DNA of 64,000 nt from an uncultured Collinsella sp. GTDB taxonomy: Bacteria > Actinomycetota > Coriobacteriia > Coriobacteriales > Coriobacteriaceae. Below are positions 16,992-24,876 of the stretch, in pieces. Every line of letters starts with the position of its first letter. Position 1 is the first letter of the stretch. A program made the position numbers and the translations under genes. The notes below the pieces were generated by a model. The model worked only from the letters and a program-made list of their open reading frames with translations. It did not search any database and was not told the origin of the DNA. The stretch spans positions 154,588 through 218,587 of the forward strand of contig CAAGCW010000009.1 of the NCBI GenBank assembly GCA_900768435.1. Reading direction: 5' to 3'.

Positions 16992-19991
16992 CTATTTCTT
17001 AAGGAGATACGGATAGTTGTCGCGCACGGCCTTGATGGTCAGGCGGACGGCCTCGGGAAGACCGGTGTTGACGGCATCGACCGAGACGGTGCGGACCGTG
17101 CCGGCGACGCGGACCTTAAAGTGATCCTCGTCCACGGCCAGGAAGCCCTCGTTCTCGGAGTTCTCCATGTCCTGCTCGCTCCAGAACAGGGTGAGCTTGT
17201 CCTTGTAGGGACGACCCTCCTGGTAGGGGCAGAACACGGCGCAGTTGCCGCACTCGTTGCACATGCCATCGACATGGACGACCTGATGCTTGGCCAGGCC
17301 CGGCACCTTAATTGCCACGTTGGCGCGGTTGGGGCACACGTCGCAGCAGACCTCGCACACCGAGCCGCAGCCCAGGCAGCGGGTCTTGGTGCAGTTGCGC
17401 TTGTCGCGGCAGAGCGTACCCTTGCGCTCGTAGCAGGTGCCCTCGCGACCGGCCTGCTCGTTGCAGTCGGCGTACTTGTTAAAGTCCACGCCGGCGATGG
17501 CACGGGCGACCTCGGCGGCGTCGGCAATAGCCTCGACCACGGTGGCGGGACCGCGGCGGCAGTCGCCCGCAGCCCAGACGCCCTCGACGCCGGTGGAGGT
17601 GGCGGCAAGGCGGCCGCGACGGTCGTGCTCGACGCCCGCGGCGTCGTACAGGCTGGCATCGATGCCCTCGCCCACGGCGCAAATCACCGTGGTGGCGGGA
17701 AGCTCGACGGTCTCGCCCGTGGCGACAGGGCTGCGACGGCCGCTTTCATCCGGCTCGCCAAGCTCCATAACGTCGCAGGTCAGCACGGCGCCGTTGAGTG
17801 CCTTGGGCGCCAGCAGCTCACAGAACTCAACGCCGTCGGCAAGAGCAAGATCGAGCTCTTCCTCGTCGGCGGGCATCTGCTTCTTGGTGCGGCGATACAC
17901 CAGGCGCACGTTCTTCACGCCTGCCAGGCGCTTGGCCACGCGGGCGGCGTCCATGGCGGTGTTGCCGGCGCCAATGACCACGACGTCCTCGCCCAGCTCG
18001 AGTTTCTCGCCCTTCTTGGCGGCCTCGAGGAACTCCAGCACATCGAGCTCGGCACCCTCGCCTAGGCCCGCAGAGCCGGGCATCCAGGCACCGGTGGCCA
18101 CGACCACGTCGGTAAAGCCCTGGGCCTTGAGCTCGTCAATGGACTCCACGCGGGCGTTGAGCTGAACCTTGGCACCAAAGGCCAGGCAAAGCTCGGCGTC
18201 GTGGGAGATATCGTCGCTGGCAATACGAAACTCGGGGATCACGTGACGGACCACGCCGCCGAGCGAATCGCGGGCCTCAAAGATAGTGACGGGCACGCCA
18301 GCGCGCGTCAGGAAGAACGCCGTCGCCAGGCCGGCCGGGCCGCCGCCGATAACGGCAACGTTGCGCTCGCCGTCGTTGGCGATAGCCTGGGCGCGCAGCT
18401 TGGGCAGCACGGCGGTCATGGCCTCGCGGGCGGCCTTGAGCTTGCTGGCGCGGATCTGGGCGCCCTCGGGCTCGTAGAATGCACGCTCGCAGGCACGGCC
18501 GCAGGGATGCGGGCAGATGGTGCCGGTAATGAACGGCAGGGCGTTGCGCTCGATGATGATGTTGAGTGCGTCCTCGTAGCGGCCCTCGTCAACAGCCGCC
18601 AGATAGGCGGGAATATCCTGCTGGATGGGGCAGCTCGTGCGGCACGGCGTGGTAAAGCAGTCGGAAAGCGGGCTCTTGCCGGCGACCTTGCGGTCGGGCA
18701 GCGGGCGCAGCGGCTTCTTGTAGAGCGGGTTGGTGAGCGAGTCGGTCTGGATCGCAGTCACGGCCTCGAGCGAGACGCCCGCGAACGGCTTGCCGTCCAG
18801 ATCGGTAAACTCGCCGGCCATCTGGCTAAAGCGCTCGTAGCCACCGGGCTTGAGCACGTCGGTCGCCAAGGTGACGGGCCAAATGCCGGCGTCATACAGA
18901 GCGCGGATGTTGTAGACCGTGGCGCCGCCGGAGTAGCTGATGCGCAGTTTGCCATCGAACTGCTCGGTAATGCGGCGGGCAGCCTCGATGGTCAGTGAGA
19001 ACAGCGAACGGCCGGACATGTACATCTCGGTGGAAGGCAGCTCGTTCCTCGTCACGTCGACGGGGAACGTGTTGGTCAGCTTGACGCCAAACTCCAGGCC
19101 GCGCTCGGCGCACAGGGCAATCAGGCGCTCGAACATGGGCACGGCGTCGACCCACTGCAGGTCCTCGCGGAAGTGCGTGTCATCAAAGACGATGTAATCA
19201 AAGCCCAGCTCGTTGAGGCGCTGACGGGCAAACTCATAGCCCAGCAGCGTGGGGTTGCACTTGATGTAGGTGTTGAGGCCCTTCTCGGTGATCAGATAGG
19301 TCGCGATGCGCTCGATTTCCGCCGGCGGGCAGCCGTGCAGGGTAGACTCGGTGATGGAGTTGGAGACGCGCGCCGGGATGGACTCGACAAACGCAGCGTC
19401 GACATGCTCAAACTTGTCCAGGTTGGCAAGCGCCCAGGCACGGCACTCGTTCCAGACGTCGGAGCCGCTGGCATCCTTCATGCCCTCGATGTAGGCGTCG
19501 ACCTTGGGGCTCTTAATGCCCTCCAGGTCATAGCCCACCGACATGTTGAAGACAAAGCCGTCCGGGCTGCCCAGACCGTACTCGCGAGCGATCAGGTGGC
19601 AGGCAAACCATGCCTTCACGTACTCGGCAAAGGCCTGCGGAACCTCGAGCTCGGTCGACCATTCGCAGTTGTAGCACTCGTCCTGAGCCACGATGCAGGG
19701 CTTGTTGACGCACTTGGAGAGCTCCTCGCCGTCCATAACCTGGACGGTCTTGAGCTCAAAGAAGCGAGAACCGGCCACATAAGAGGCCACGATGTTCTGG
19801 GCCAGCTGCGTATTGGGACCGGCAGCCGGGCCAAACGGAGTCTCGATGCGCTCGTCAAAAATGGGAAGCGCACCCTCCTGGTTGGTCGTGACCATCTTAC
19901 GCACGCCAAAGATGGCACCCTGAGTCTTGTGCTCCTCGATGATCCAGTTCATCAGCTGCGAAAACGGGATCGGCCTCATGATGTCGCTCAT
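16992..19991 (-). CDS. ygfK: YgfK-type iron-sulfur flavoprotein (putative selenate reductase subunit family)
   Basis: A 999-residue modular oxidoreductase. An N-terminal dihydroorotate-dehydrogenase-like barrel (to about 420) is followed by a cysteine-rich GltD-like segment (CFTTPCRTSCP near 455, CPHPCGRAC near 510). Next comes an FAD/NAD(P)-binding pair of Rossmann folds (VIGGGPAGLATA near 561, VIGAGNTAMDAARVA near 690, GVWAAGDCRRGPA near 810) and a C-terminal ferredoxin domain (CLGCGSVCEVCCDVCPNRA, CNECGNCAVFCP). The start MSDIMRPIPF at 19991 has GGAG upstream; the longer frame is spurious. In E. coli the family sits with ssnA and xdhD, and in gut anaerobes it belongs to purine/urate degradation clusters. 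Its exact reaction is unsettled. Confidence 0.9.
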   Translation of the reverse strand: MSDIMRPIPFSQLMNWIIEEHKTQGAIFGVRKMVTTNQEGALPIFDERIETPFGPAAGPNTQLAQNIVASYVAGSRFFELKTVQVMDGEELSKCVNKPCIVAQDECYNCEWSTELEVPQAFAEYVKAWFACHLIAREYGLGSPDGFVFNMSVGYDLEGIKSPKVDAYIEGMKDASGSDVWNECRAWALANLDKFEHVDAAFVESIPARVSNSITESTLHGCPPAEIERIATYLITEKGLNTYIKCNPTLLGYEFARQRLNELGFDYIVFDDTHFREDLQWVDAVPMFERLIALCAERGLEFGVKLTNTFPVDVTRNELPSTEMYMSGRSLFSLTIEAARRITEQFDGKLRISYSGGATVYNIRALYDAGIWPVTLATDVLKPGGYERFSQMAGEFTDLDGKPFAGVSLEAVTAIQTDSLTNPLYKKPLRPLPDRKVAGKSPLSDCFTTPCRTSCPIQQDIPAYLAAVDEGRYEDALNIIIERNALPFITGTICPHPCGRACERAFYEPEGAQIRASKLKAAREAMTAVLPKLRAQAIANDGERNVAVIGGGPAGLATAFFLTRAGVPVTIFEARDSLGGVVRHVIPEFRIASDDISHDAELCLAFGAKVQLNARVESIDELKAQGFTDVVVATGAWMPGSAGLGEGAELDVLEFLEAAKKGEKLELGEDVVVIGAGNTAMDAARVAKRLAGVKNVRLVYRRTKKQMPADEEELDLALADGVEFCELLAPKALNGAVLTCDVMELGEPDESGRRSPVATGETVELPATTVICAVGEGIDASLYDAAGVEHDRRGRLAATSTGVEGVWAAGDCRRGPATVVEAIADAAEVARAIAGVDFNKYADCNEQAGREGTCYERKGTLCRDKRNCTKTRCLGCGSVCEVCCDVCPNRANVAIKVPGLAKHQVVHVDGMCNECGNCAVFCPYQEGRPYKDKLTLFWSEQDMENSENEGFLAVDEDHFKVRVAGTVRTVSVDAVNTGLPEAVRLTIKAVRDNYPYLLKK

Positions 19992-20141
19992 AATGAGCTC
20001 CTCTCTGTAACGCCCGGCGAGACCGCGCGGCGGGCGCAAATACGGTGTAGCGCTAGCACAGCGCCGGCGACCCCGCGGAGGCCGCCTATGCGCGCGTCGA
20101 ATGCGGCGAAACATCCGACGCGCGCGAATCTCCAATTGGAA

Positions 20142-21497
20142 TTAATACACGCGATCGCTGAGCGTGCTCCAGAGCTTCTTGGACTCTGCCATGGTCCACG
20201 CGTTGATCTTGTCCTCATCAATGCCAACGAACTCGCGATCCTTGTACAGGACGCGGCCGTTGATGATGGTGGTGCGGCAGTTTTTGCCCATCATGCCAAA
20301 GAGCATGTGGCCGTCGATATTCTCCTCGCTCAGCGGCGTAAAGGGCTTGTAGTCCATGACGATGACGTCGGCGGCAGCGCCGGCCTCGAGCACGCCGAGC
20401 TTGCGATCAAAGTACTTGCTCGCCATCTTGGCGTTGTTCTCGAACAGCATGGTCATGGCCTCGCACCAGCCCACGTTGGGCATGGCGGCGTTGTGGCGCT
20501 GAATGATCAGGAAGACCTTAAGGCTCTCGAGCATGTCGTGGGTGTAGGCGTCGGTGCCCATGCACACGGGGATGCCGCGGCGGAAGAACTCGAGCACGGG
20601 GGCGCAGCCCACGGCGTTGCCCATATTGGATTCGGGGTTGTTGACGAGCCAGGTGCCGGACTCCTTGACGATATCCATCTCGGCAGGCGTCACGTGGATG
20701 CAGTGGCCGAGCATGGTGTCGGGACCCAGCAGGTTGTGCTGCAGCAGGCGCTCGACGGGGCTGATGCCGCCGCGGTTGAGGCGGGAATCCCACACGTCAT
20801 TCATGCCCTCACACACATGGATGTGGAAGCCGGTCAGGCCATTGTTGGCCTCGGCCATCTTGTCCATGGTCTCGTCCGAAAGCGTAAAGGTGGCATGTCC
20901 GCCAAACATGGCGGCGATCATGTGGTTGTCGTTATCGCGACGCTCCTTGGCGGCCCACTGGGCAAATTCGGCGTTCTCGGCAATGGCCTGGTCGCATTTT
21001 TCCTGGCCGCGGCGATCGGAGACCTCGTAGCACAGGCACGAACGCATGCCCAGCTCCTGAGCTGCATCCTTAATGGTAAAGAGGCTTCCCGGGATCTCGC
21101 AGAAGCTCGCATGGTGATCGAAGATCGTGGTGACGCCATCGCGGATGGAGTCAAGGATTGTGGCATAGGCGCTGGCCTTGGTACCGTCGAGCGTCAGGTT
21201 ATCGTCGATCTTCCACCACTGCTGCTCAAGATTCTCCAGGAAGTTGGTGGGGTTGCAGCCCTTAATGGCAAGGCCACGGGCCAGACCCGAGTAGATGTGG
21301 GTGTGGCAGTTGATGAGTCCGGGCATGATGAGGTTGCCCTGGGCGTCGACGTACTCGGCATCCGGGTACTTGGCCTTGAGCTCGAGCTCGAGGCCCACTT
21401 CGACGATCGTATCTCCGTCAATGGCGACCGCACCGTTGGGAATGAACGGGGCCTGAGCGTTGCGGGTAAAGACGGAACCGTTAGCGACCAGAAGCAT
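20142..21497 (-). CDS. ssnA: Putative aminohydrolase SsnA
   Basis: A 451-residue metal-dependent amidohydrolase. The metal-binding HTH pair is in GLINCHTHIYSGLARG (near 60), with further ligands in FHIHVCEG (near 220), LGHCIHVTP (near 248) and GTDAYTHDM (near 310). ATG 21497 follows AAGGGAG with good spacing. It is the usual partner of YgfK and XdhD and probably deaminates or opens a purine intermediate; the exact substrate is not established. It lies between the permease and YgfK in the same direction, with a short hairpin at 21646-21675 separating it from the permease. Confidence 0.9.
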   Translation of the reverse strand: MLLVANGSVFTRNAQAPFIPNGAVAIDGDTIVEVGLELELKAKYPDAEYVDAQGNLIMPGLINCHTHIYSGLARGLAIKGCNPTNFLENLEQQWWKIDDNLTLDGTKASAYATILDSIRDGVTTIFDHHASFCEIPGSLFTIKDAAQELGMRSCLCYEVSDRRGQEKCDQAIAENAEFAQWAAKERRDNDNHMIAAMFGGHATFTLSDETMDKMAEANNGLTGFHIHVCEGMNDVWDSRLNRGGISPVERLLQHNLLGPDTMLGHCIHVTPAEMDIVKESGTWLVNNPESNMGNAVGCAPVLEFFRRGIPVCMGTDAYTHDMLESLKVFLIIQRHNAAMPNVGWCEAMTMLFENNAKMASKYFDRKLGVLEAGAAADVIVMDYKPFTPLSEENIDGHMLFGMMGKNCRTTIINGRVLYKDREFVGIDEDKINAWTMAESKKLWSTLSDRVY

Positions 21498-21645
21498 GAA
21501 TGCTCCCTTCAACATCAGGGGCGGGGTTTGACACCTCTGACATAGCGGAGTGCGAAGCGCCGGCCTACACCGGAAACGGGCCCTCTCCCGTCAACGCTTC
21601 ACCAAAGGGACAAACCCTTTGAAGTGCGGCTTGGCGCCGCATGAC

Positions 21646-21675
21646 GTCGGCGGACGAGGCGATGCGTCCGCCGAC
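21646..21675. promoter_or_regulatory. Hairpin between the permease and ssnA
   Basis: GTCGGCGGACG (21646-21656) and its complement (21665-21675) form an 11-bp stem. No T run follows on either strand, so it may be a partial terminator or an mRNA-processing or stability hairpin that separates expression of permease and enzymes. Confidence 0.45.
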
Positions 21676-21692
21676 GAATAGCACCGAATTGG

Positions 21693-23087
21693 TTACTTCT
21701 TGCTCTCGGGCAAGACCAGATCCACGGCAGCGTCCTTGGCAGCATCGATGTGCTGAGCCACGACCGGCGTCTGCGGAAGGATCAGGTTAAGGACAATGGC
21801 CATGATGGCGGTGGGGGTCACGGCATTGGAGCCGATGACGGTGGACACCCAGGCGGGCATACCCTCGCCGGCAAGGCAACCGCTGGCCATCCAGATACCC
21901 AGGCCAAAGACGACGGAGGTGCCGACGATGGTGGTAGTGCGCTGCGTGAGGCCCTCGCGGGTGAACATGCGCACGCCGTTCATGGTGATGGTGCCAAAGA
22001 CGCCGACGGTCGCGCCGCCGATAACGGGCTGCGGGATAGCGGAAAGGACGGCAGAGAGCTGCGGGAACAGACCGGCGATGGCAAAGACGGCCGCGATGAT
22101 CACAAAGACCCACTTGTTGACGACCTTGTTGGAGCAGATGATGCCCACGTTCTGGCCAAGGGCGCTGGTGGGAAGACCGCCCAGCAGGCCGCCGACCATA
22201 GAGGTGAGGCCCTGGGACACGATAGCGCCGGAGAGCTCGCGCTCGGTGGGCATACGGTCGATGGAGCCCAGGCAGGCGGCGGAGACGTCACCGATAACCT
22301 GGATGGCAACCATGGGGAACACAACAGCGAGGGTAATGCAGACTTCGGGATCAAACTCGAGCGCGTAGGGCATGAGCTTGGGAAGGGCGAAGACCTGAGC
22401 GGTGGCGACGCTGGAGAAGTCGATCATGCCAAAGGGGATGGAGACGATCATGCCAACGATCATGCCAAAGAACACGGATCCCAGCTTGAGCGTGCCCTTG
22501 CCAAAGTTGGCGAGCGCAAAGACCACGGCGAAGGTGATAAGAGCGACGCACCAGGCCTGCGGAGTGCCCCACAGCGGCGTACCCATACCGCCGGCCATAT
22601 ACTTGACGGCCGTGGGATACAGCGAAACGCCGATGGAGAAGATGACCGTACCGGTCACGACGGGCGGGAACAGCCACTTGATCTTGCTGTAGGCCAGACC
22701 AAAGAGGACCGCGACGGCGCCGCCGACGATCTCGCCGCCCAGCAGCGCACCAAAGCTAAAGCCCGAGGCACCCATGGCCTGCAGAGCCGGCAGGAACGCG
22801 AACGAAACGCCCATGACGATGGGCAGGCCGCCGCCGATGCGACGGAAGGGAGCGAAGGCCTGAAGGGCCGTATCGATCGCCGAAAGAATGAGCGCGACCT
22901 GGATGATGTCGGTGCTCTGCTGGCTATTAAAGCCGTAGACGCCGGCCATGATGACCGCCGGGGTAATGATGCCGGCAAACGATGCCAGTACGTGCTGAAG
23001 GGCACACGGGATCATTTCCTTAACGGGAGGCATGCCTTCGCGAGTGAACAGGGCTTCAGTGCCGTTCGTAACCGTCTCCTGGGTCAT
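21693..23087 (-). CDS. NCS2-family purine (xanthine/uric acid) permease
   Basis: A 464-residue membrane protein with about 12-14 hydrophobic segments, typical of nucleobase:cation symporters of the NCS2 family. Seen are the early ALQHVLASFAGIITPAVI motif, a glycine-rich FGKGTLKLGSVFFG stretch, and the family signature GGLPTSALGQNVGIICSNKV near residue 305. Polar residues there and in the QVIGDVSAACLG helix fit purine rather than uracil transport. ATG 23087 follows GGTGG; the longer frame lacks a site. As first gene of the operon it supplies the purine for SsnA, YgfK and the hydroxylase. Substrate choice between xanthine, hypoxanthine and urate cannot be fixed from sequence. Confidence 0.9.
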   Translation of the reverse strand: MTQETVTNGTEALFTREGMPPVKEMIPCALQHVLASFAGIITPAVIMAGVYGFNSQQSTDIIQVALILSAIDTALQAFAPFRRIGGGLPIVMGVSFAFLPALQAMGASGFSFGALLGGEIVGGAVAVLFGLAYSKIKWLFPPVVTGTVIFSIGVSLYPTAVKYMAGGMGTPLWGTPQAWCVALITFAVVFALANFGKGTLKLGSVFFGMIVGMIVSIPFGMIDFSSVATAQVFALPKLMPYALEFDPEVCITLAVVFPMVAIQVIGDVSAACLGSIDRMPTERELSGAIVSQGLTSMVGGLLGGLPTSALGQNVGIICSNKVVNKWVFVIIAAVFAIAGLFPQLSAVLSAIPQPVIGGATVGVFGTITMNGVRMFTREGLTQRTTTIVGTSVVFGLGIWMASGCLAGEGMPAWVSTVIGSNAVTPTAIMAIVLNLILPQTPVVAQHIDAAKDAAVDLVLPESKK

Positions 23088-23439
23088 TTGACCACCAATC
23101 CTCGAAGTAGTTGTTTTCGCATCTAACGCTCTATTGTGACGCAGTGCGGGGTTGAGGTTGTGCCTTCGTTGCATATCGTATTAAAGATGATTCTCATTCT
23201 CAATAATAATTTTTTGTTATCAGACTATTCTTCGGCTGAAATAACTCGTTTCCGCAGGTCAGGAATGTGTCTGGTCTAAATAACATCTTACTTTTCTTTT
23301 GGTCGACCGTTTACCGCCAAATACCTACCGCTCATCTGTATTACGCAATGTACCTGCGGATATACGAGATGATGGGCAGCGTGTTACCATGAGAAAAAAT
23401 TGTTATGAACATTTCCGATTTCACCCAAAGGAGTTGCCC
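23088..23439. promoter_or_regulatory. Divergent promoter region between the purine operon and its regulator
   Basis: A 352-base AT-rich spacer between two divergent starts, so it must hold both promoters and probably the regulator's operator. GATGATTCTCATTCTCAATA (23187-23206) resembles a Fur-type box but is not a clean match. No palindrome stands out enough to name the operator. Confidence 0.5.
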
Positions 23440-24096
23440 GTGAACGAGACCGTACGCCGCTTTTTGCCGATGGTCGATTTCCTGGAGCAGATACTCGGTA
23501 AGAACAGCGAGATCGTGCTGCATGATTTCTCGGATCCCGACCACGCCATCGTTGATATTCGCAACGGCATCGTGAGCGGCCGTAAGGTCGGCGGTCCCGC
23601 CACCGATCTGGCGCTCAAGATCATGCACGACCCCAAATATCGCGACCTGCCGTTTATTACGGGCTACGAGGGCCGCGGTGCCGGTGGCAAGACGTTGGAG
23701 TCAGCGACGTACTTTATCCGCGAAGATAACGAGATCGTCGGTATGCTCTGCGTCAACACCGACCTCTCGACCGTGCGCTCCATCAACACCATGGCGCAGC
23801 AGCTCATGGCATGCTTCGACGCGGCGCCGACGCGCACGGAGCCCGCCCCCATCGAGGTCGAAAGTCTTTCGGAGTCCACACAGGAGCTCATCGACCGCAG
23901 CATTGCCGAGTTGCTGAGCGCGCGCGGGCTGGATGTAGCGTCGCTTGGTCAGAGCGACCGCGTGGACGTCATTCGCCACCTCAACGGCAACGGGGTGTTC
24001 ATGCTCAAGGGCGCCGTGGCCTGCGCTGCCACCGCGCTGGGCATCTCGGAGCCCAGCGTCTACCGCTACCTGCAAAAAGTCCGCAAGGAAGGCTAA
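23440..24096 (+). CDS. PAS/YheO-type transcriptional regulator of purine genes
   Basis: A 218-residue regulator. The N-terminal PAS-like YheO domain (residues about 5-120) shows LGKNSEIVLHDFSDPDHAIVDIRNG and GYEGRGAGGKTLESATYF. The C-terminus is a helix-turn-helix with FMLKGAVACAATALGISEPSVYRYLQKV. GTG 23440 is chosen because AAAGGAG precedes it at ideal spacing; the upstream in-frame ATG codons have no site. It diverges from the permease, so it probably senses a purine or metabolite and controls the leftward operon. The assignment of its target is from position only. Confidence 0.8.
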   Translation: MNETVRRFLPMVDFLEQILGKNSEIVLHDFSDPDHAIVDIRNGIVSGRKVGGPATDLALKIMHDPKYRDLPFITGYEGRGAGGKTLESATYFIREDNEIVGMLCVNTDLSTVRSINTMAQQLMACFDAAPTRTEPAPIEVESLSESTQELIDRSIAELLSARGLDVASLGQSDRVDVIRHLNGNGVFMLKGAVACAATALGISEPSVYRYLQKVRKEG

Positions 24097-24147
24097 CAAA
24101 CAAAAAGACTGCCCTTGGTGGCTCCACAGGCGATCCGTCACTTGACA

Positions 24148-24181
24148 AAAGACCCTGCAGCTCGCACTGCAGGGTCTTTTT
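24148..24181. terminator. Bidirectional terminator
   Basis: GACCCTGCAG (24151-24160) pairs with CTGCAGGGTC (24167-24176), with AAAA before and TTTTT after. It ends the regulator gene on plus and ridA on minus. Confidence 0.9.
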
Positions 24182-24210
24182 GCATGTCATGTTTAGTTGT
24201 CGCCAACGCC

Positions 24211-24588
24211 TTAGAGAGCGGCGATGACCTCGATCTCGACCAGACCGCCGGCCGGAAGGGCGGCAACCTGGAAAGCGCTGCGCGCGGGGAATGGAGCCTC
24301 GAACTTGGAGGCATAAATCTCGTTCACGGCAGCGAAGTCGGCAATGTCGGCCAGGTAGACCGTGGTCTTGACGACATCGGCAAAGGTGGCGCCGGCAGCG
24401 CTCAGCAGGGCCTCGACGTTAGCAAGGGACTGCTTAGCCTGGGCCTCGACGCCCTCGGGCATCTTGCCGGTTGCGGGGTCGATACCCAGCTGGCCGGACA
24501 GGAACACCATGTTGCCGGTCTGGATGCCGGGGGAATACGGGCCGATGGCTGCGGGTGCGTTATCGGAAGACACGACGGTCTTGCTCAT
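24211..24588 (-). CDS. ridA: RidA-family reactive enamine/imine deaminase
   Basis: A 125-residue member of the RidA/YjgF family, close to the usual 125-130. Diagnostic stretches are AIGPYSPGIQTGNMVFLSGQLGIDP, LLSAAGATFADVVKTTVYLAD, and the C-terminal FPARSAFQVAALPAGGLVEIE with the conserved substrate-binding Arg. It hydrolyses reactive enamines made by PLP enzymes such as threonine dehydratase. It is transcribed alone toward the shared terminator, with a good ribosome site (AAGGAG) before the ATG. Confidence 0.95.
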   Translation of the reverse strand: MSKTVVSSDNAPAAIGPYSPGIQTGNMVFLSGQLGIDPATGKMPEGVEAQAKQSLANVEALLSAAGATFADVVKTTVYLADIADFAAVNEIYASKFEAPFPARSAFQVAALPAGGLVEIEVIAAL

Positions 24589-24876
24589 GTTTATCTCCTT
24601 ACGATCAGTTGAAAGAGCGTGAGCGCGGCGTTCACACCGGGAGGCACAGTTCGGTCTGAACGCCGCGCTTGATTGGGATAGTACTCAAGGTTTCCGCGCG
24701 ATGCAAGATTATTATCACGTTGCGAGAATCTTTTATCGCCCAACGGCGTCTGTCGGCCGCTGAACGGCGTGACCGGCGACCTGCCTGAAGACTTTGTCCT
24801 GCTTAGGCTGCGGGCATCGTCCGCCGCAACAGCACCACTATACTTTTGAGTATCTGAGCATTTTGAAAGGCAGGAT

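Noticed and set aside
23187..23206. Fur-like box upstream of the purine permease
   Set aside because: The match is partial and AT-rich sequence gives such hits by chance; there is no iron gene here.
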